The notes: a model not told the origin generated them from the letters alone. Counted from the first letter of the stretch, positions 1-12,333 are shown. The stretch is DNA of 64,000 nt from Aaosphaeria pasadenensis (GCA_022813625.1 JAKLMB010000008.1:1353977-1417976); one strand, 5' to 3'. Translations and numbers: made by a program.

Positions 1-764
1 ATCGACGTCCTGAAGACCCATAAACACTGAAATCTTCATCTATCTCTATGCTGCTCAGATCGCCGCGGGGGAAGTAAAAGTGATCGGTTGCTTTTTTGGT
101 GCAACAAAAGAGAAGAAAAGGGGGTCTCAACAAAACTACATTACCGCCAGGGGTTCGTGATGGTGAGAGGTGCAGCATTCGCCGCAATAGGAAGCAAAAT
201 GGTGAAAAGAGAAGCCACCTACGGAGTGGCACCTTGTCCAACTAGACGGGATCAAGGAGGACAATACTGCTCTTTGCATTTCCCTACTATTAGCGCTCGG
301 AGCATGTAAATCCAATAGCTAGCCGACGCTTTCGCCGAAACCATGCAGACACAAGGGTGACAGAGCCACGCTAGTGGGCTAAGAGGCGGATACAAATCAT
401 TATAGCTGAATGAAGGGTAAACCCGTCAAGCCAATCACCTTTGTAGGGAGAAACAGCGTCTCGCAACATACAGCTACTCCGTTGCCCCACAATCAATGTC
501 ATTAGGCGCGATATGGGCACTGACGCGGATCGCTGTAGGCAGCCTCTACCGTACATAAAATCCACAATGTGCCTACTCTCACTGGGGCCGTCAAAGCCCT
601 CATGCGTCGATACATGAAGGTCGTTGCAGCAAGGCTTTTAGCACTCACATCATCTTGCCTTGACACGAAGAATATTACCACAAGCACAACCGTACTCTCT
701 TTACTTGTTTGTTGAACAGTTGCGGCAGGCCAGTAAAGCTTGTTTCGCCACCTTAAAGGATACC

Positions 765-801
765 ACACTTACAACACTTACAACACTTACAACACTTACA
801 A
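765..801. repeat. 9-bp tandem repeat upstream of the F-box gene
   Basis: About four head-to-tail copies of an ACTTACAAC-like 9-mer end 12 bp before the start codon of the F-box gene at 814. This would lie in its 5' UTR or core promoter. Copy number may vary between strains; no function can be read from it. The 764 bases to the left contain only short overlapping reading frames that I do not consider genes. Confidence 0.8.
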
Positions 802-813
802 CCACAATTCATC

Positions 814-2431
814 ATGGACTACGTTCCGAACGATATCTTGCTTATGATACTGGAACTCGTATGTAGCCTTTCTTGAATCCCGTCAGAAGCTTACTCCACT
901 AGCTTGGTCCCCATGAGTACGCCATGTTATGTCGCGTCTCAAGAAGACTACAAGGTTTTGCCACGAAGAAGCTCTACCAGCATTTGATTATCGATCTCCA
1001 TAGCAAACGCATGCTATCATGCATACGCGCCTGCTCTCAGTCAATCACAACTTTCACAAGGGCAGTGACATTTGTGGCAGAAAAGTTTGATCCTGCAACG
1101 AAAACACTGACAATGATACTGGTGCTGAGCCGCGCCCAAAATCTTGAGTCGTTCCAGTATGAATACTGAATTGCCAGTTTACCACCTGCTAAGACAGCTG
1201 CAGATATTTCTCATGGGATCCATTAGACGAAGTGACCCTGGCTACCATACGCGAGTTCTGTCCACGCATACACTCTTTCCGCGCTCCACTAGGGCGGGCG
1301 GATCTCCCTGAATTTGGACAGATGATTTCGATCGATGATATCCATGTCGAGTACACTTTACGTCAACTCTTTCGTTACATAGAAAATACGGCCCGTACGA
1401 CACTCGAAAGCTTGCGCATTGGTTGCGCCTTTAAAGACAGTTCGAAATTTGGCAATCACTTCCAGAATTTGCGGCAACCATGTCCCAACTTACAGAGATT
1501 CACTCTTGAAGGCGTTGATCTCGCAGGTCTCTTTTGGCGGATAGCATCAGTCGTACCCATGAATCAACTGACACACTTCGCAATCTGGCAATGCGACAAT
1601 GCTGAAGGCTTTGTATCCGAGTGGGTTCAAGCGCAATCTACATCCCAACAGCTCAAACATTTGGCAATCTTCTTTCCTGCCTACAACGGCCATGTGACGA
1701 GCGATCATTTAGAAACACTCTTCATGCATTGTCAACTTGAATCGCTTCAACTTACGTGGGCTCGCGATTGCGATGCAACGCCAATACCAGAACTTGGGGC
1801 TTCTTTACGAACACTCTCTTTGCAGTCAATTGAAAGAATAGCTTTTGACTTCGGAGATGTCATTGCTCAATTTCAGAGGCTACGTGCAGTAGAAGAGCTT
1901 GCACTCTCTGTACCAAGGATTCAGTTAGATCTATATGACGAATTGAAGAAACTATGGGTAATTATGTTTCTTTTCAAACAAGCAGGATTGGCACTGACTA
2001 ATTATTCATAGCCTTCACTCGGCAACTTGCCGAAGCTCAGGACCCTCTATCTAACACAACGCTGGCCCCCGGAGTATGAGGATTTTGAGGAGACTGAAGA
2101 TATATTGTGTGATCAGTTCGCAGAGAATTTTTTTGCTTATATGCGCCACTGTTGCCCGTTGCTCCAGGGGCTTGTAATCCATCGGGGACATGAAAACACT
2201 GCCAGGATGTGCTACCTTAGATGTACTTTACAAGGCGGGGAATGGTGTCAAGGGAAAGCAAGAGGTCTACTTGTACGCACTGAAACATTTTTTAGTTCCG
2301 CAGACCGTTCAGGCGTTTTATTGTCTGATCCAAACGTCACAGCATTTGGAGGAAAAGTAGGGCAATTCACAGAACAATACAAGTATCATGGAGAGCTGTG
2401 TACCGAACGGCAGCGATGGACGTCTCTTTGA
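814..2431 (+). CDS. F-box protein with LRR-like C-terminal region
   Basis: Four exons: 814-858, 903-1156, 1204-1957 and 2012-2431, with introns of 44, 47 and 54 nt that all keep frame, giving about 490 residues. The N-terminus (MDYVPNDILLMILELLGPHE) is a clear F-box helix followed by a CRVSRRLQGFATKKLYQHL segment typical of fungal F-box proteins. The rest is irregular leucine-rich sequence (for example PKLRTLYLTQRWP) as in F-box/LRR proteins. F-box proteins bind Skp1 and select substrates for SCF ubiquitin ligases; the substrate is unknown. The start is the only ATG that opens with an F-box, and exon 1 (15 codons) is supported only by the splice model. The last exon could continue past the stop by an unseen intron. 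Confidence 0.75.
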
Positions 2432-3415
2432 TCATGTATTACAACTCAGGACACCATTAGTGCTTCTACTCCGTACTTGTTCTGATGATATTCGCCACCG
2501 GATTTCTCAGAGATGTGCTTAGCAGGCTTCTTGTCTTCTTTTGATGACTCCTTGTAGGCATTTAAATTTCATCTCCCCTAGGCTTCTGAGGTGAATGATG
2601 CCTCGACTCCAATCCATGAGTATTTTGGCGTAGATGAGGCCATTCGGAGATCACATATGGGAGGCAGAGATAGATATAGAAAAGCAGGGAGAGATTTGAG
2701 GCAACCCCCAGGCCTATCAGAAACGGGATATCTACCTATCCCGTGATAAGGGCGTCCATCCTTGTGCTCACCAGAATTCATTCAAGGCTGACGCGCTTCC
2801 AACTTTCCGGCACCAAAGCAAAGAGGTTGTCTGTTCTAGAGTCCGCTATTCCGTTGCAGAAAGTCCAACGTGTACTTTCTCCCAAGCATTGTTGTCAGAG
2901 TTATATTCCGCTTAATCAAGGAGCTCTATTTCCCACGCCGATTACCATTCGTCCGACCCGCATGCTTCATCAATATTGGGAACATGCGGTTCCCTTCTGA
3001 ACACTGAAGCAAGGAACGACATGGCGGGGTGGGTTCCATGCTGCGATTTGAGTCTAAGAACCAGGTTGTCATCCGACGATTGAGATTGACGTGTTGTATA
3101 GAACGTGGTGCATATGTTGCTCGCCGGATATGGACTGGAATGACTTAGCAATGGATGGAAATATTTCGCTTTGAGAACCTTACTTTGTTTTGTTGAACTG
3201 CTTTTCAATGTTCGTTTTAATTAATTTCAATCAAGACCTCCGCACTGCTTTACCCTATTATGCTATGCCTTCGTTTCAAAGTCCTGCCTCTTGCCCGACT
3301 ATCACCCGAGGCACTTGGAAGATTTATATTAACCTCGCCACCCGATGCCCATCTCATTATCTCGGAGATCGGCCCCGAACTCTCCATATACCATTCACTT
3401 TCCGGCTTTTGCTCT
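2432..3415. other. No convincing gene; decayed repeat-like DNA
   Basis: Only short ORFs on both strands. The stretch around 2690-2750 (…aggcctatcag…gatatctacctat…) resembles 10505-10545, so this may be the end of a degraded dispersed repeat. Confidence 0.4.
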
Positions 3416-4176
3416 TCACTGCCCCTTGCACGTTCTTGTATGTACGTCCCGATTATCCTTCCGCGTAAACGGTTTCGTGCAGTTTGGACAAGGGTATGTA
3501 ATGCCACTTTTTCTATCTTTGTGCCTCTTAAGGCTACGCAAGCTTGTAAATTTAAATCCGTTGCACCCGTGATCCCAGCACTCATTCGTGCGAAGTTCAG
3601 CCTTTATATGTCTTGCCATATTGCGGGAATCGATCGTTTTCTTGCAGTGTGGACAAACGCCAGATTTTGCTGGACGGCTTGACCTTGCACCCGAGTCCCC
3701 ATGCTGATTGTGGTTGGCTATGGGATCATTGGAGACCCTAACAAGTGAGTGATTCGTCTGAAACTAAATGCAATTCCATTCACTTACGCTGAGCAGAGTG
3801 CGCTCATGTTTGATGCTGATGATGTGTTTATGGAAGTGTAAGTGAAACGGTCGCCAATCGATTCCGTTTCCATATTCCCCACACAATAATCGGGGGTTGG
3901 AGTACGAGGCTCTAAGCTTTGAGGCTGTAGGTAGTACGGTACGCTCATCATTGCGTTTCTGTCAAGGAAAGGTTGAACGGAAGGTAAGGTGGACCAGTTG
4001 CCTCTCGATTCCGTTTCCGTATTCCACACAAAAGAATTGGGGGTTGAAGTACGAGAATCTGAGCTTTGAGACTGTGGGTAGTACGGTAGGTTCATCGTTG
4101 CGTTTCTGTTAAGGAAGGTTGAATGAAAAGTTGAATTAGAGCCGTTGATGGGTGGTAAAAAAGAGAAAGTTAACAT
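3416..4176 (-). CDS. C2H2 zinc-finger protein
   Basis: Two exons on the minus strand, 4176-3788 and 3737-3416, joined by a 50-nt intron with a perfect GTAAGT donor, giving about 236 residues. The N-terminal half is low-complexity S/T/P/N/Y-rich with a duplicated block (LNRNATMNLPYYPQSQS and LDRNAMMSVPYYLQPQS). The C-terminal exon has three Cys/His clusters: CPHCKKTIDSRNMARHIKAE, CWDHGCNGFKF…SLKRHKD and CPNCTKPFTRKDNRDVHTRTC. The first and third look like C2H2 or C2HC fingers. Likely a nuclear DNA-binding protein; target unknown. The duplicated N-terminal block shows recent internal duplication. Confidence 0.75.
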
Positions 4177-4789
4177 TATGAATCTGGTTTTATATCACGC
4201 ATCCATTCATAGCCAAGTTGTGGATGCAGCGTAACGGCTCAAGCCATGGCAACGTCCCGAAGTCGTCACTTGGAATATGCATCAAGGGATTGGCAACTAC
4301 AAGAAAATAGGAGAAGGGTACTCAGAGGCTTGAAAAAACAATTACGCCTAAAATTGCTAGGGACATGACGATCCATGAAGCGGTCCACCGCCATGGCTAT
4401 GCGTGCATGCGTGGCTGTTCCACTACAGCCACTAGATGCAACTAGTCAAGTAGAGTAATGTACTTGCAACTTCCATCTGAAAGTACATAATTGGTGGCTG
4501 CATTGGCATGCATGCTCTAAGCGTGTCAGCGGAACATGAGTGATCGGGGCATGCAACCCGCGCATAGACGGGGAGACGTCCCCCCGCAAGCTGGAGAGGA
4601 AGGGATGTGTCCCCCGCAAGACTCGCTGCATGTCACATCCTTTCTATATTATATATCTCGTGAATGTCAGGTTTACACTGCAACTCGTTTTATACATACC
4701 ATCAACATGAGCTTAATCGCCAACAGGCCTTTGTCCGACCAGCTCGGGCCTTATGGTCTGCCTGGTGCTTACTGTGATCTCGGAATAGC
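4177..4789. other. Intergenic, no clear gene
   Basis: Contains a TATA-like stretch (ctatattatatatctcg, about 4645) and a 28-codon ORF starting near 4707 that ends beside the coiled-coil remnant. Too short to call. Confidence 0.3.
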
Positions 4790-5191
4790 CTAGCCCATCC
4801 TTCTCTTTTTCTGCTTGCTGGAAGGAGTTCTTTCGTGTTCCTTTCGCTTCAAATTCAGATCTCTCGGGAGCATTGATTTGATCATCAAGTGACTAAAATG
4901 ACCCGTGATGTTTCCACCATGACTTTTCCGCAGCTCCGTCACTTTCTCCTCAAGGTTGATCTGTTCCCCCTTAAGATCAGTCACTTCCGTCTTGGGCTCG
5001 ATGGCTTTCTCCTTGAATTGGTCAAGTTCCCCTCGAGTTCCGTCACTTCCTCAAGTTCCGTCACTTCCTCAAGTTCCGTCACTTCCTCAAGTTTGGTTAC
5101 TTCACTCTTGAGCTCGGGTGCTTCCTCGAGCTCGGTTTATTCTTCCTTGAGTCCAGTTACTTCTTCCTGGAATCCACCCTATGTTGATTAG
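4790..5191 (-). pseudogene. Broken coiled-coil protein gene
   Basis: Read on the minus strand, the region encodes repeated heptad-like EVTELE units (three 18-nt copies near 5045-5090) followed by TDLKGEQINLEEKVTELRK and a basic tail ending SSKQKKRRMG. A TAA interrupts the upstream part (near 5148), and a one-base frame change near 5030 separates the EVTELE repeats from the downstream frame. No start codon is visible upstream. I read it as the decayed 3' part of a coiled-coil gene, comparable in style to the intact one at 22558-23353. The basic C-terminus could be a nuclear-localisation signal. A missed intron cannot fully explain both lesions. Confidence 0.5.
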
Positions 5192-5511
5192 CCTCAAGAA
5201 ACCAGAAGCAAAGCTCTGAGGGACCGGCTTGAGTCAGCAAGCTGTCCGCGGCTACATATTTGACATCTTTTACCTTCTAATAATAATTAGCACACTAGGG
5301 ATGTTTTCTCATCTGCGTTATCATTGAAGTTCCAGCACTTAATCCCGCAGAACAAGGTTCGTGGGAGACAACATACTTTCCACATGTCAGGGTCCTCGAC
5401 TGTTTCTTGCGACATGGTGTAGTGCGTTGGGTATTTGACCGTGTAGTAATTCAAAGAGTGCGATAATCCTTGTCGATAATGGTGGTCTCCAATTCCGTGT
5501 TCCTTTCCTAA

Positions 5512-6436
5512 TTATGACGAAAGCGCTTGAGCCGAGACCGGGAACGTGAGTCTGCTCACGGTCGAATAGTACCTTTTGAGGGAGGCCACGTAGTTGACGG
5601 AAGCGTTAATGTCGATTACCGAGCAGATTTCGTGCGCGGCCGTCGGCGAGTGCATCTGCTCCCAGCCGTGTCCCTGCAGTAGATGTAGGACGACACGTCG
5701 TAGACCGCCACGGTCCTGTTCATGATCGTCCACTTAATCAGGGCTCTGGTCTGCTCCGAGAGCTCGTTGAATATCGGACCCGAACACGGGTAGTCGTTGA
5801 AGATCCGCTCGTTACTCTCTTGCCTGAATACGTCAATATTGGCTGTCTCGTCTTCGTGGCCGTTCGTCACGACCGTCGTGTCCATGTCCGTTATCTCGTA
5901 CTAGGCGGTATGTTCCTACGCGTTTGGTAGATACTCGCGTACGCTATGGACGACAAAATCCGTGTTCAGGGACATGGATAAGACCGGGGACACGTTCCCG
6001 GCCAGGGATTTGATCATCTGCGTGGTTCACTCCAAGGTAAGCATATAGAAGTTGGTTCAGATCATGGACATGGGGTGGGTTATAAGTGCCTCCTAGATCG
6101 AGAATGAGGAGGCGTGCGTGTGCAACGTCTCGTTTGGAATCGGGAAGGAGGTTGATCCTAACCGACGTGCCCTTACCCATGCCATAGATTACTATCCCGA
6201 ACGGAGATGCCGACAAGCCTGGGTCTATGCCCGAGACTATGAACGGGATAAGGAATAAGACGTCGAAGCTAAGGTGCTTTGCGATCTCGGGTTACAGCCC
6301 TTACGCGCCCTTGGTTGCCAAGAGGGCGCCCGGAAATCCGCTTCCAGAGGACGAGATAATCGCGATTACGAACGGCAGGTGGTACAACAAGTGCTACTAC
6401 CTGTATACCTTTAGCTACGTAAGCACGATTAAGTAG
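5512..6436. pseudogene. Decayed coding DNA, family not recognised
   Basis: Three fragments: minus 5616-5885 (contains WTIMNRTVAVYDVSSYIYC), minus 5512-5733 (continues in another frame with GWEQMHSPTAAHEICSVID) and minus 5944-6216; a plus ORF lies at 6227-6436. The first two seem to be one former protein broken by a frameshift near 5690. Base composition is richer in CpG than the flanks, and 6440-6560 is abruptly AT-rich. I do not recognise the family. Confidence 0.35.
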
Positions 6437-6439
6437 AAT

Positions 6440-7160
6440 AAGGGGCGCAACGTAATAGTTATAAAGAGGAATAGCACTATAAGGGTAGTTAAGGTTATAT
6501 TTAAAATTATTACCTTAATATGCCTAGACTTTATAAACATCTATAATAGTTTTAACATAAACTACTATGGTTGCGAGCGCGTACGTGAACATGAGGTTGA
6601 CCATAACCGTGATTGGGTTCGTAAACTAACTGTTCCCGTCGACGCTGAACTCGGATACGCACATGAGGGGAACGTTCTGACACTGGAATATCTCTTGCTT
6701 ATTTTTGGTCCCAGTTATTGTTAACTGCTGCCATCGCACGGACGATCGAACCAAAGTTGTTATTATTTGAGATCTCTCCATTATATGAGCATCCGGCTCG
6801 CAAACTTAAAAACAGGTGTCTTTACCCCCCGTAGCCTACGATTGTTGAAAAGCATCAGCCGGACTTTCAAGAAATGTAGACACTATGAAGAAGCTTATCA
6901 GTCATATGATGCATAATAGCGCAAAACTTTTCATCCACGAGAACTTTATCACAGCAACTAGACTAAATCTTTCAGCACAAAAGCTGAATGCAATCATATA
7001 GGTCACGATACCCTGACTGCTTCTATCAAACACTGTCCGAAGCTTTACAGCGAACAATCTTTGGTCAGCTTCCGGCATCCGGAGGCACAGCGAGGCATTC
7101 TTAAAGAGGTGACGCCCCGGCTGCTTTACATTTACGCTACTAATTTACGCTCCCATCGCA
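6440..7160. other. Intergenic, no gene seen
   Basis: AT-rich at the left, then ordinary sequence without a supportable reading frame on either strand. Confidence 0.4.
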
Positions 7161-7768
7161 ATGCCAGCACATTTCAACAGAACACGGAAGCCTCTTGTCC
7201 CCACTAACCCCAATCCTCGGCTCAGAAGACTGAAACCAATTTCCAACCAGCTACGGACCATCTTTCGTCGCCCTAGAGGTTTACACATCCCCAAAGAAAC
7301 ATGATATACAAACGCTTACATCAGACAGCCAGATATATTCCAAGAAATGACGCCGAAGCTATACTTATCGAGTGTGCTGAGATCGCACGCCTAGCAGCAG
7401 GGCCAGGTGCTCATCTTCCCTTTTACATACGAAGAGAAATGCATCTTTATCATCAAATTGGCGATGCTAAATATCGACGTCAGGATCTGAAAGACTTTGC
7501 TAAACTGTGGGAAGACATAGCAATCTGTTGGATACCAGTAAAACGAGCATTTCGTAGATTTAGAACAGCTCGTCAATTTATTAAGAAATGGTCTCAGAAG
7601 TGCGAGCGCAAGGAAATTCGATTGCAGTACTTGGTAGACGAGACTGATACCATATATCAACAGTGGATTGAGGATACTGACGCGCTTAATATTATGCATG
7701 ACTTGGAGGATATTGAGAGAGTGTTGGTAACAACACTTACTGAGAAGATGCATAACTTCAAAACCTAA
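7161..7768 (+). CDS. Hypothetical basic, helical protein
   Basis: The ORF from the ATG at 7301 encodes 155 residues. A longer model uses the ATG at 7161 and removes a 50-nt intron (7279-7328, GTTTAC donor, CAG acceptor), which replaces the first residues with a basic N-terminus (MPAHFNRTRKPLVP…TIFRRPRARYIPRNDAEAIL) and gives about 185 residues. The body is Arg/Lys and Glu/Asp rich and probably helical (RFRTARQFIKKW, EIRLQYLVDETDTIYQQW). No domain is recognised. The protein-like composition and lack of frame damage support a real gene, but the donor is weak and the start is uncertain. Confidence 0.5.
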
Positions 7769-8105
7769 ATTGACTGGGGCTGTCCATGTCCTAATCCAGA
7801 CCACCCAGAGAAAGTTATAGCATCAGGACCTTCGTAGTTATGTATTCTAATAAAGAAACTAATTAATTAATAGTTTTCGCCTGGATTGAACAAGCAGAAT
7901 TGAGCAGGCGGACAGAATTGATCGAAGACGAGCAGATCAACCAGGCATCGACGAAGCCGGCAAATCGTGTGACAAATTGAAAGACTCAACCACATCGTTC
8001 GAGCGGACGGTCGACATCATAATTGCATCCACAGTAGTGCTTCTCCACCGAGCCATCCTTACGCCTAATCAGATAGGTCGACGAATAGCAACACCTCCAC
8101 CCACT

Positions 8106-9530
8106 CAATGACGCACCCGTTCGGATGCCTTGAAGCAGTCCTCGTTGGCTACATCTCTATCTTTATGGTGGTCGCAGTTGACATGCGCAAGAACTGGGTT
8201 GTCCGCATGTATCCTAGGTCTTGGTGGCGTGGCACCTCTCGGTCATGATCTTGACGCTGTCAATATTGGTATCGTGTGCGCGAGCAAGTTCTATCGAGAT
8301 CAAATTCCTCTGCGCTTGGATAGCACCCGTACGGATGGAATTTTGTCTGCTCCATTCGCCTATCATAAACATCCAACAGGTAATCCCGTCCGAAGTGGCC
8401 CCATCCTAGTACACAACTCCTCCCGACACGAGCTTGGATGACGATGGCGGAGTGTGGATGTGTTCACCATGGCTCTTACCGTAGGACTCATAGGTTATGC
8501 AACCGTAGTCCACGGGTGGTGGATCCTCGGCGATGTACTTCTACCTAAGCACGTCCGTCCGATCGAACTGGGCCAACTCATTCTCGCGCCAGCGTGTGCC
8601 ATCTGACTTGTTCCCCTCTACACGAACTATACGATAGCGTCTTCTGGAGGAACCTGTACAAGCCGATGGAGCTCGTTGAAAGGCACTACACGTTCGACCG
8701 TCCGGTCCTGGACAACACCGTGCTATCGATGGGACAGTCAGCAGAAAATGACGATAAGGCCAACAATCGGGTCCCCAAGATCGAGAGAGTCCGTTTATGG
8801 ACGCATGTTACACTTTCCAGTCGAGGAGCCGGCTGCGTACGCATGCTTGTCTCCGGATTTACGATTCGCATGAGAACAGCCACAACCAACGAGCCGGCCT
8901 CCATGCTGTTGTCGTCGCTTGGGTGTTCGGGGATTGTGTCATCAGATGTGGAGGATGTTGCTGTAGTGCAACCGTCGAGAAGTAAAGAAGATCGTGTGAA
9001 CATACAAGGATATGTGCATATACAACATGTCTTCGAGCAGGCCCTCAAACCCGTAAGACTGATCGAGGACGGTGAGAAGTTCATACTCCAAGCGCCGTTC
9101 GTCGACTCGATGGCGATCCACCACTGCGGTACTCTCAGATTCGCGAACATTAGTTTCCCCTCGAGGGGACACGAGCCGAAGCGGTACACGTCTATGCTGT
9201 CCAGGATGGTGCCGTTCTTCCAATATACAACCGAACCTCGCCTCGACCTTGTGATTCAAATGAGGGGACAAGCTCTGTAGACGCCCACCCTATACATGGA
9301 GACGCTACATCCGTGTCGCTGGGCGAGAGGAATCCCATCACGAGTTCATTTATGAGCACCATCGAAAAGACCAGCTCGGACAGGAATCCGGTCTCCCGTC
9401 CTGGGAAGTATGTAGTCGCAGCATTCATCAACCGCACAAGCAACACTGAAGATGCCCTATCGAATCGAGGGAGTTCGCCGACTCAGATATCAACCGCCCT
9501 GTAGGCCTTTGTAAGCTCCTTATTTTACCG
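8106..9530 (+). pseudogene. Remnant of a multi-pass membrane protein gene
   Basis: On the plus strand, pieces of hydrophobic protein appear in changing frames: LEAVLVGYISIFMVVAVDM near 8128, and ALTVGLIGYATVVHGWWILG with a following PIELG segment near 8470-8580. The ORF at 8594-9280 follows after an in-frame stop. The GWW-LG…P-E motif after a TM segment is common at the C-terminal end of a fungal family of large uncharacterised membrane proteins; this is from memory and not certain. No complete ORF remains. Similar high-CpG composition is seen at 5.5-6.4 kb, so both may come from one broken locus. Confidence 0.35.
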
Positions 9531-9913
9531 CTACGCTCACTGGCACCTGTGGCGTATGGAGTCCTCTCTCAGCACCTTATTCACCACCAACTTAGGACTG
9601 TGAATAGACTATTGTATGCAGAAGAGGCTTAGGTGTTATAATCGACGCCCGAAGAGTCAGCACGCCGTCAGCAAGAGTCCGCCACACGCCCAGGGACATG
9701 ATCGGTGGCTGTGTAGGATACCAGTGCCAAGCTCGAAGGACGTGACACAAAAAGCGGTGAACTCGCTTTCGGAGCGGGGAACGATCGCAATTGGAACACG
9801 TTGACCTTCCAGTGAACACTTTGGCCCCTATATCTATTATCTTGCCGTCCACATCCCAAGAAAGTTTTAAAAGAAAACAACCCAATCCCCCTAAATTCTG
9901 CGACCTCGAAAAC

Positions 9914-10306
9914 ATGTCGCAGGACACTTTGTACCACTTGTTTAAATTTTGTGTTTCTTACTACCTGATTGACGAGTTTCCTGCGCTCGAAAAGAACGAC
10001 TTTGGGTGCATTTTCACGCACCTTCCAGAAACAACACGTGTCTCTATAGCCCGCCATCAAGCAGGTGATATTTGTTTCCTGGTAATGGTAACAGACGGAA
10101 AGAAAGGGCCTGAGTACTTTAAATTCATTTATAAAAACTTTTGGGAAGGCTTTTGTTGCAATAAACCAGAAGCACTAAGATTTTTGGAGGGGCTCTTACT
10201 TGAGAATGGACTTATTCCGCCAGAACAGGAGGGGAAAATACTGAGTAACTGGAAGAAGGAGATTCAGGAGGAAATTCTAGTTGAGGTTGCGAGGCACCCA
10301 AGGTAA
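9914..10306 (+). CDS. Small hypothetical protein
   Basis: A 130-residue frame beginning MSQDTLYHLFKFCVSYYLID at the first in-frame ATG; the frame is open upstream to 9791, so a 5' exon is possible. It has balanced protein-like composition (ETTRVSIARHQAGDICFLVM, NKPEALRFLEGLLLENGL) and a Glu/Lys-rich C-terminus. No family is recognised. It is bounded by decayed DNA and could be the surviving exon of a larger gene. Confidence 0.4.
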   Translation: MSQDTLYHLFKFCVSYYLIDEFPALEKNDFGCIFTHLPETTRVSIARHQAGDICFLVMVTDGKKGPEYFKFIYKNFWEGFCCNKPEALRFLEGLLLENGLIPPEQEGKILSNWKKEIQEEILVEVARHPR

Positions 10307-11760
10307 TTCTCAGATTGCGATTATTGCCTTTCCTAGCCGGCTCACCTGCATATAGCGTTTCGCCATCTTGCTCTTGAACTCTGCGATCAGTATAGCAGGA
10401 TCAATCCTGACGAAGCTAAGTTGGACTCAAATATTGTGGCACAGTAGGATGAATGAAGCTATTAGGAGATCACTTTTAAACCCAAGGCAAATCATCGATA
10501 GCTAGATGAGGCCTATCAGTAATGGCGAATATCTACCTATTTTACTATTCCTCGAATGCGGTTCGTGCCTATGATGTTCCCCACTTTTGAGGCGATATTG
10601 TCAACAGTATCATATGGATATTGATCAATCAGGGGTACGTTGAAGTGTTGAGATGATTTTTATTCAAACCAAACTCCATGCCTAAAAATCACGAAAGGAG
10701 TGGAAGGCTCATATTCGTACGGGAAGCCGAATTTCTGGTACTACTTCACACTGTGCGTGCAAACCACATTCTTCTACAGATTTGATACGTCATTAAAGAG
10801 TCTGCCAGATCGTTCACAGCTCGGCTAGTCGAGAAAATGAAGATTATCCACTCCCTGGTAGGTCGGATGTGTATGGGTACCTCACGTCCGTCGGCATCGC
10901 CTCCTTCACAACCAAGCGTTCGGCCTCATCATGACGAGTGGGAAGAGGTAACGTACGTGAAGGTGTGGACCTCTTCTACGAGCGTACGTGGATCGATCAG
11001 GTTGAGGCGTAGAGTCTCTACGTTTGTGGGATGTGATATGCTATAGGTACGGATATTAGAGAATCGACCACCCGAGACCAGTTGATCTAAACAACCTCAG
11101 ATCAACTACGCCAACCCACTCCACGTGCTCAGCTTGATGAAGCAGGTTGGACCTCCGCATAAGACACGATGGGGACGGCCGAAGTCGTGCACAACAGCAG
11201 GCGCCCAGAACGGGATGCACTCCAGCGCATCAGATTAGATTTGGAGTGGTTGCCAAATTCGAGACCTCGAATATCAATAGGAGCTCCACTTCGGTCCATT
11301 TTGAGTCAGCTTTCGACCGCAGTGCCCCCCCAGCGTCGAGACTCTGGGAACTGGATGTCCTTGCCTCATGCCGATACACCGGAGACCATCCCTTGCAATC
11401 TCGTCGTACGAAGCTCGTCGACAACCTCTACAACCACGCCCTCGGCCTGATCAAATGAGCAGTATCTGTTCACAGCAAGCCAAATCCGCTATCAGGACGG
11501 CATATAATCGAGCAAGCGCGTCAGCATGAGCTACCTCCAACGCCTGCAGTCGGAGATCCAATCTCGATATCTAATTTACAGATGGCAAAGAAGGACATCG
11601 AAGAAGACGGCAGTTTTGCATAGGTGGATGATACAGTAATTAGGTCAGATGATTCATAGGCAAGATGTTCTTTTCTTTAGATACGATAATGTTTAGAACT
11701 GTCTCAAATGTTCGCAAGTCCAATTTTGCAGGCACTAACTTTATGGTGTTAATAAGCAAT
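10307..11760. other. Intergenic, no convincing gene
   Basis: Short overlapping ORFs at 10837-11046 and 11147-11458 are present in several frames at once with skewed composition, so I do not call them. Sequence around 10505-10545 resembles 2710-2745. The right end holds the TATA box of the next gene (ctatataaa near 11767). Confidence 0.4.
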
Positions 11761-11805
11761 TTGTTCTATATAAATGGGCGTGTCCAAGTCTTATTTCCCC
11801 CAAGC

Positions 11806-12273
11806 ATGATTTTATCTACCATACTATACGCCACCGCTGTTGGTGCTACCTCCATTAGTTCAGTAAGTCCTAAGATTGTCAGAGAGTGTCTTCCACTAAT
11901 ATATGAATAGGTCACTCTGTGCAGTGAAAGAGATCTTGGAGGTTCTTGCTCTCGTGCGGGCATGATTTCGAATCAGTGTTTTGAGTTAGACATTGCTGGC
12001 GACATCAAATATGCATCTATCCAGCCTGATCCCAATACAAGATGCAATGTGTACAGGTAAAAGACTTGCAACATGTAACAGTCCCAAGACTAACATTTGG
12101 TGAGTGGTACTGAATGCGTCAAGTTTGACCCCTACGATCCTGGGAAAGGTGGCATTAATTACGAATGGGCCTCAGCGAACAATGAGTCCATCAATATAGA
12201 CTTTCAGCCACAGGCTATCTGTTGCAGGGACTATGATCCAAGCAAGAATCCACTGGATCCAAACTGTATATAG
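11806..12273 (+). CDS. Small secreted cysteine-rich protein (effector-like)
   Basis: Three exons, 11806-11862, 11911-12056 and 12105-12273, separated by two 48-nt introns (GTAAGT…AATAG; GTAAAA…GACTAAC…GTGAG) that keep frame, giving 123 residues. Exon 1 is a signal peptide by itself (MILSTILYATAVGATSISS). The mature part has eight cysteines (…VTLCSERD…GSCSRAG…NQCFEL…TRCNVY…TECVKF…AICCRD…PNCI) and no known domain that I can name. A TATA box (ctatataaa) lies about 40 bp upstream. Small size, signal peptide, even cysteine number and placement in an accessory region are the usual criteria for a fungal effector-like protein; this is inference. No single ORF longer than 60 codons reveals the gene, so it is easy to miss. 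Confidence 0.75.
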
Positions 12274-12333
12274 ATATCAACATTGTGTATTTGCTATGGG
12301 AGATTGGTGTCGAGTTTTCTCAACGAGACTATA

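Noticed and set aside
8686..9189. 167-codon minus-strand ORF
   Set aside because: Overlaps the plus-strand remnant; high-CpG DNA keeps several frames open and neither shows a recognisable domain.
11147..11458. Overlapping ORFs of about 100 codons in two plus frames and one minus frame
   Set aside because: Several frames are open at once with skewed Arg/Ser content and no start context or splice partners.
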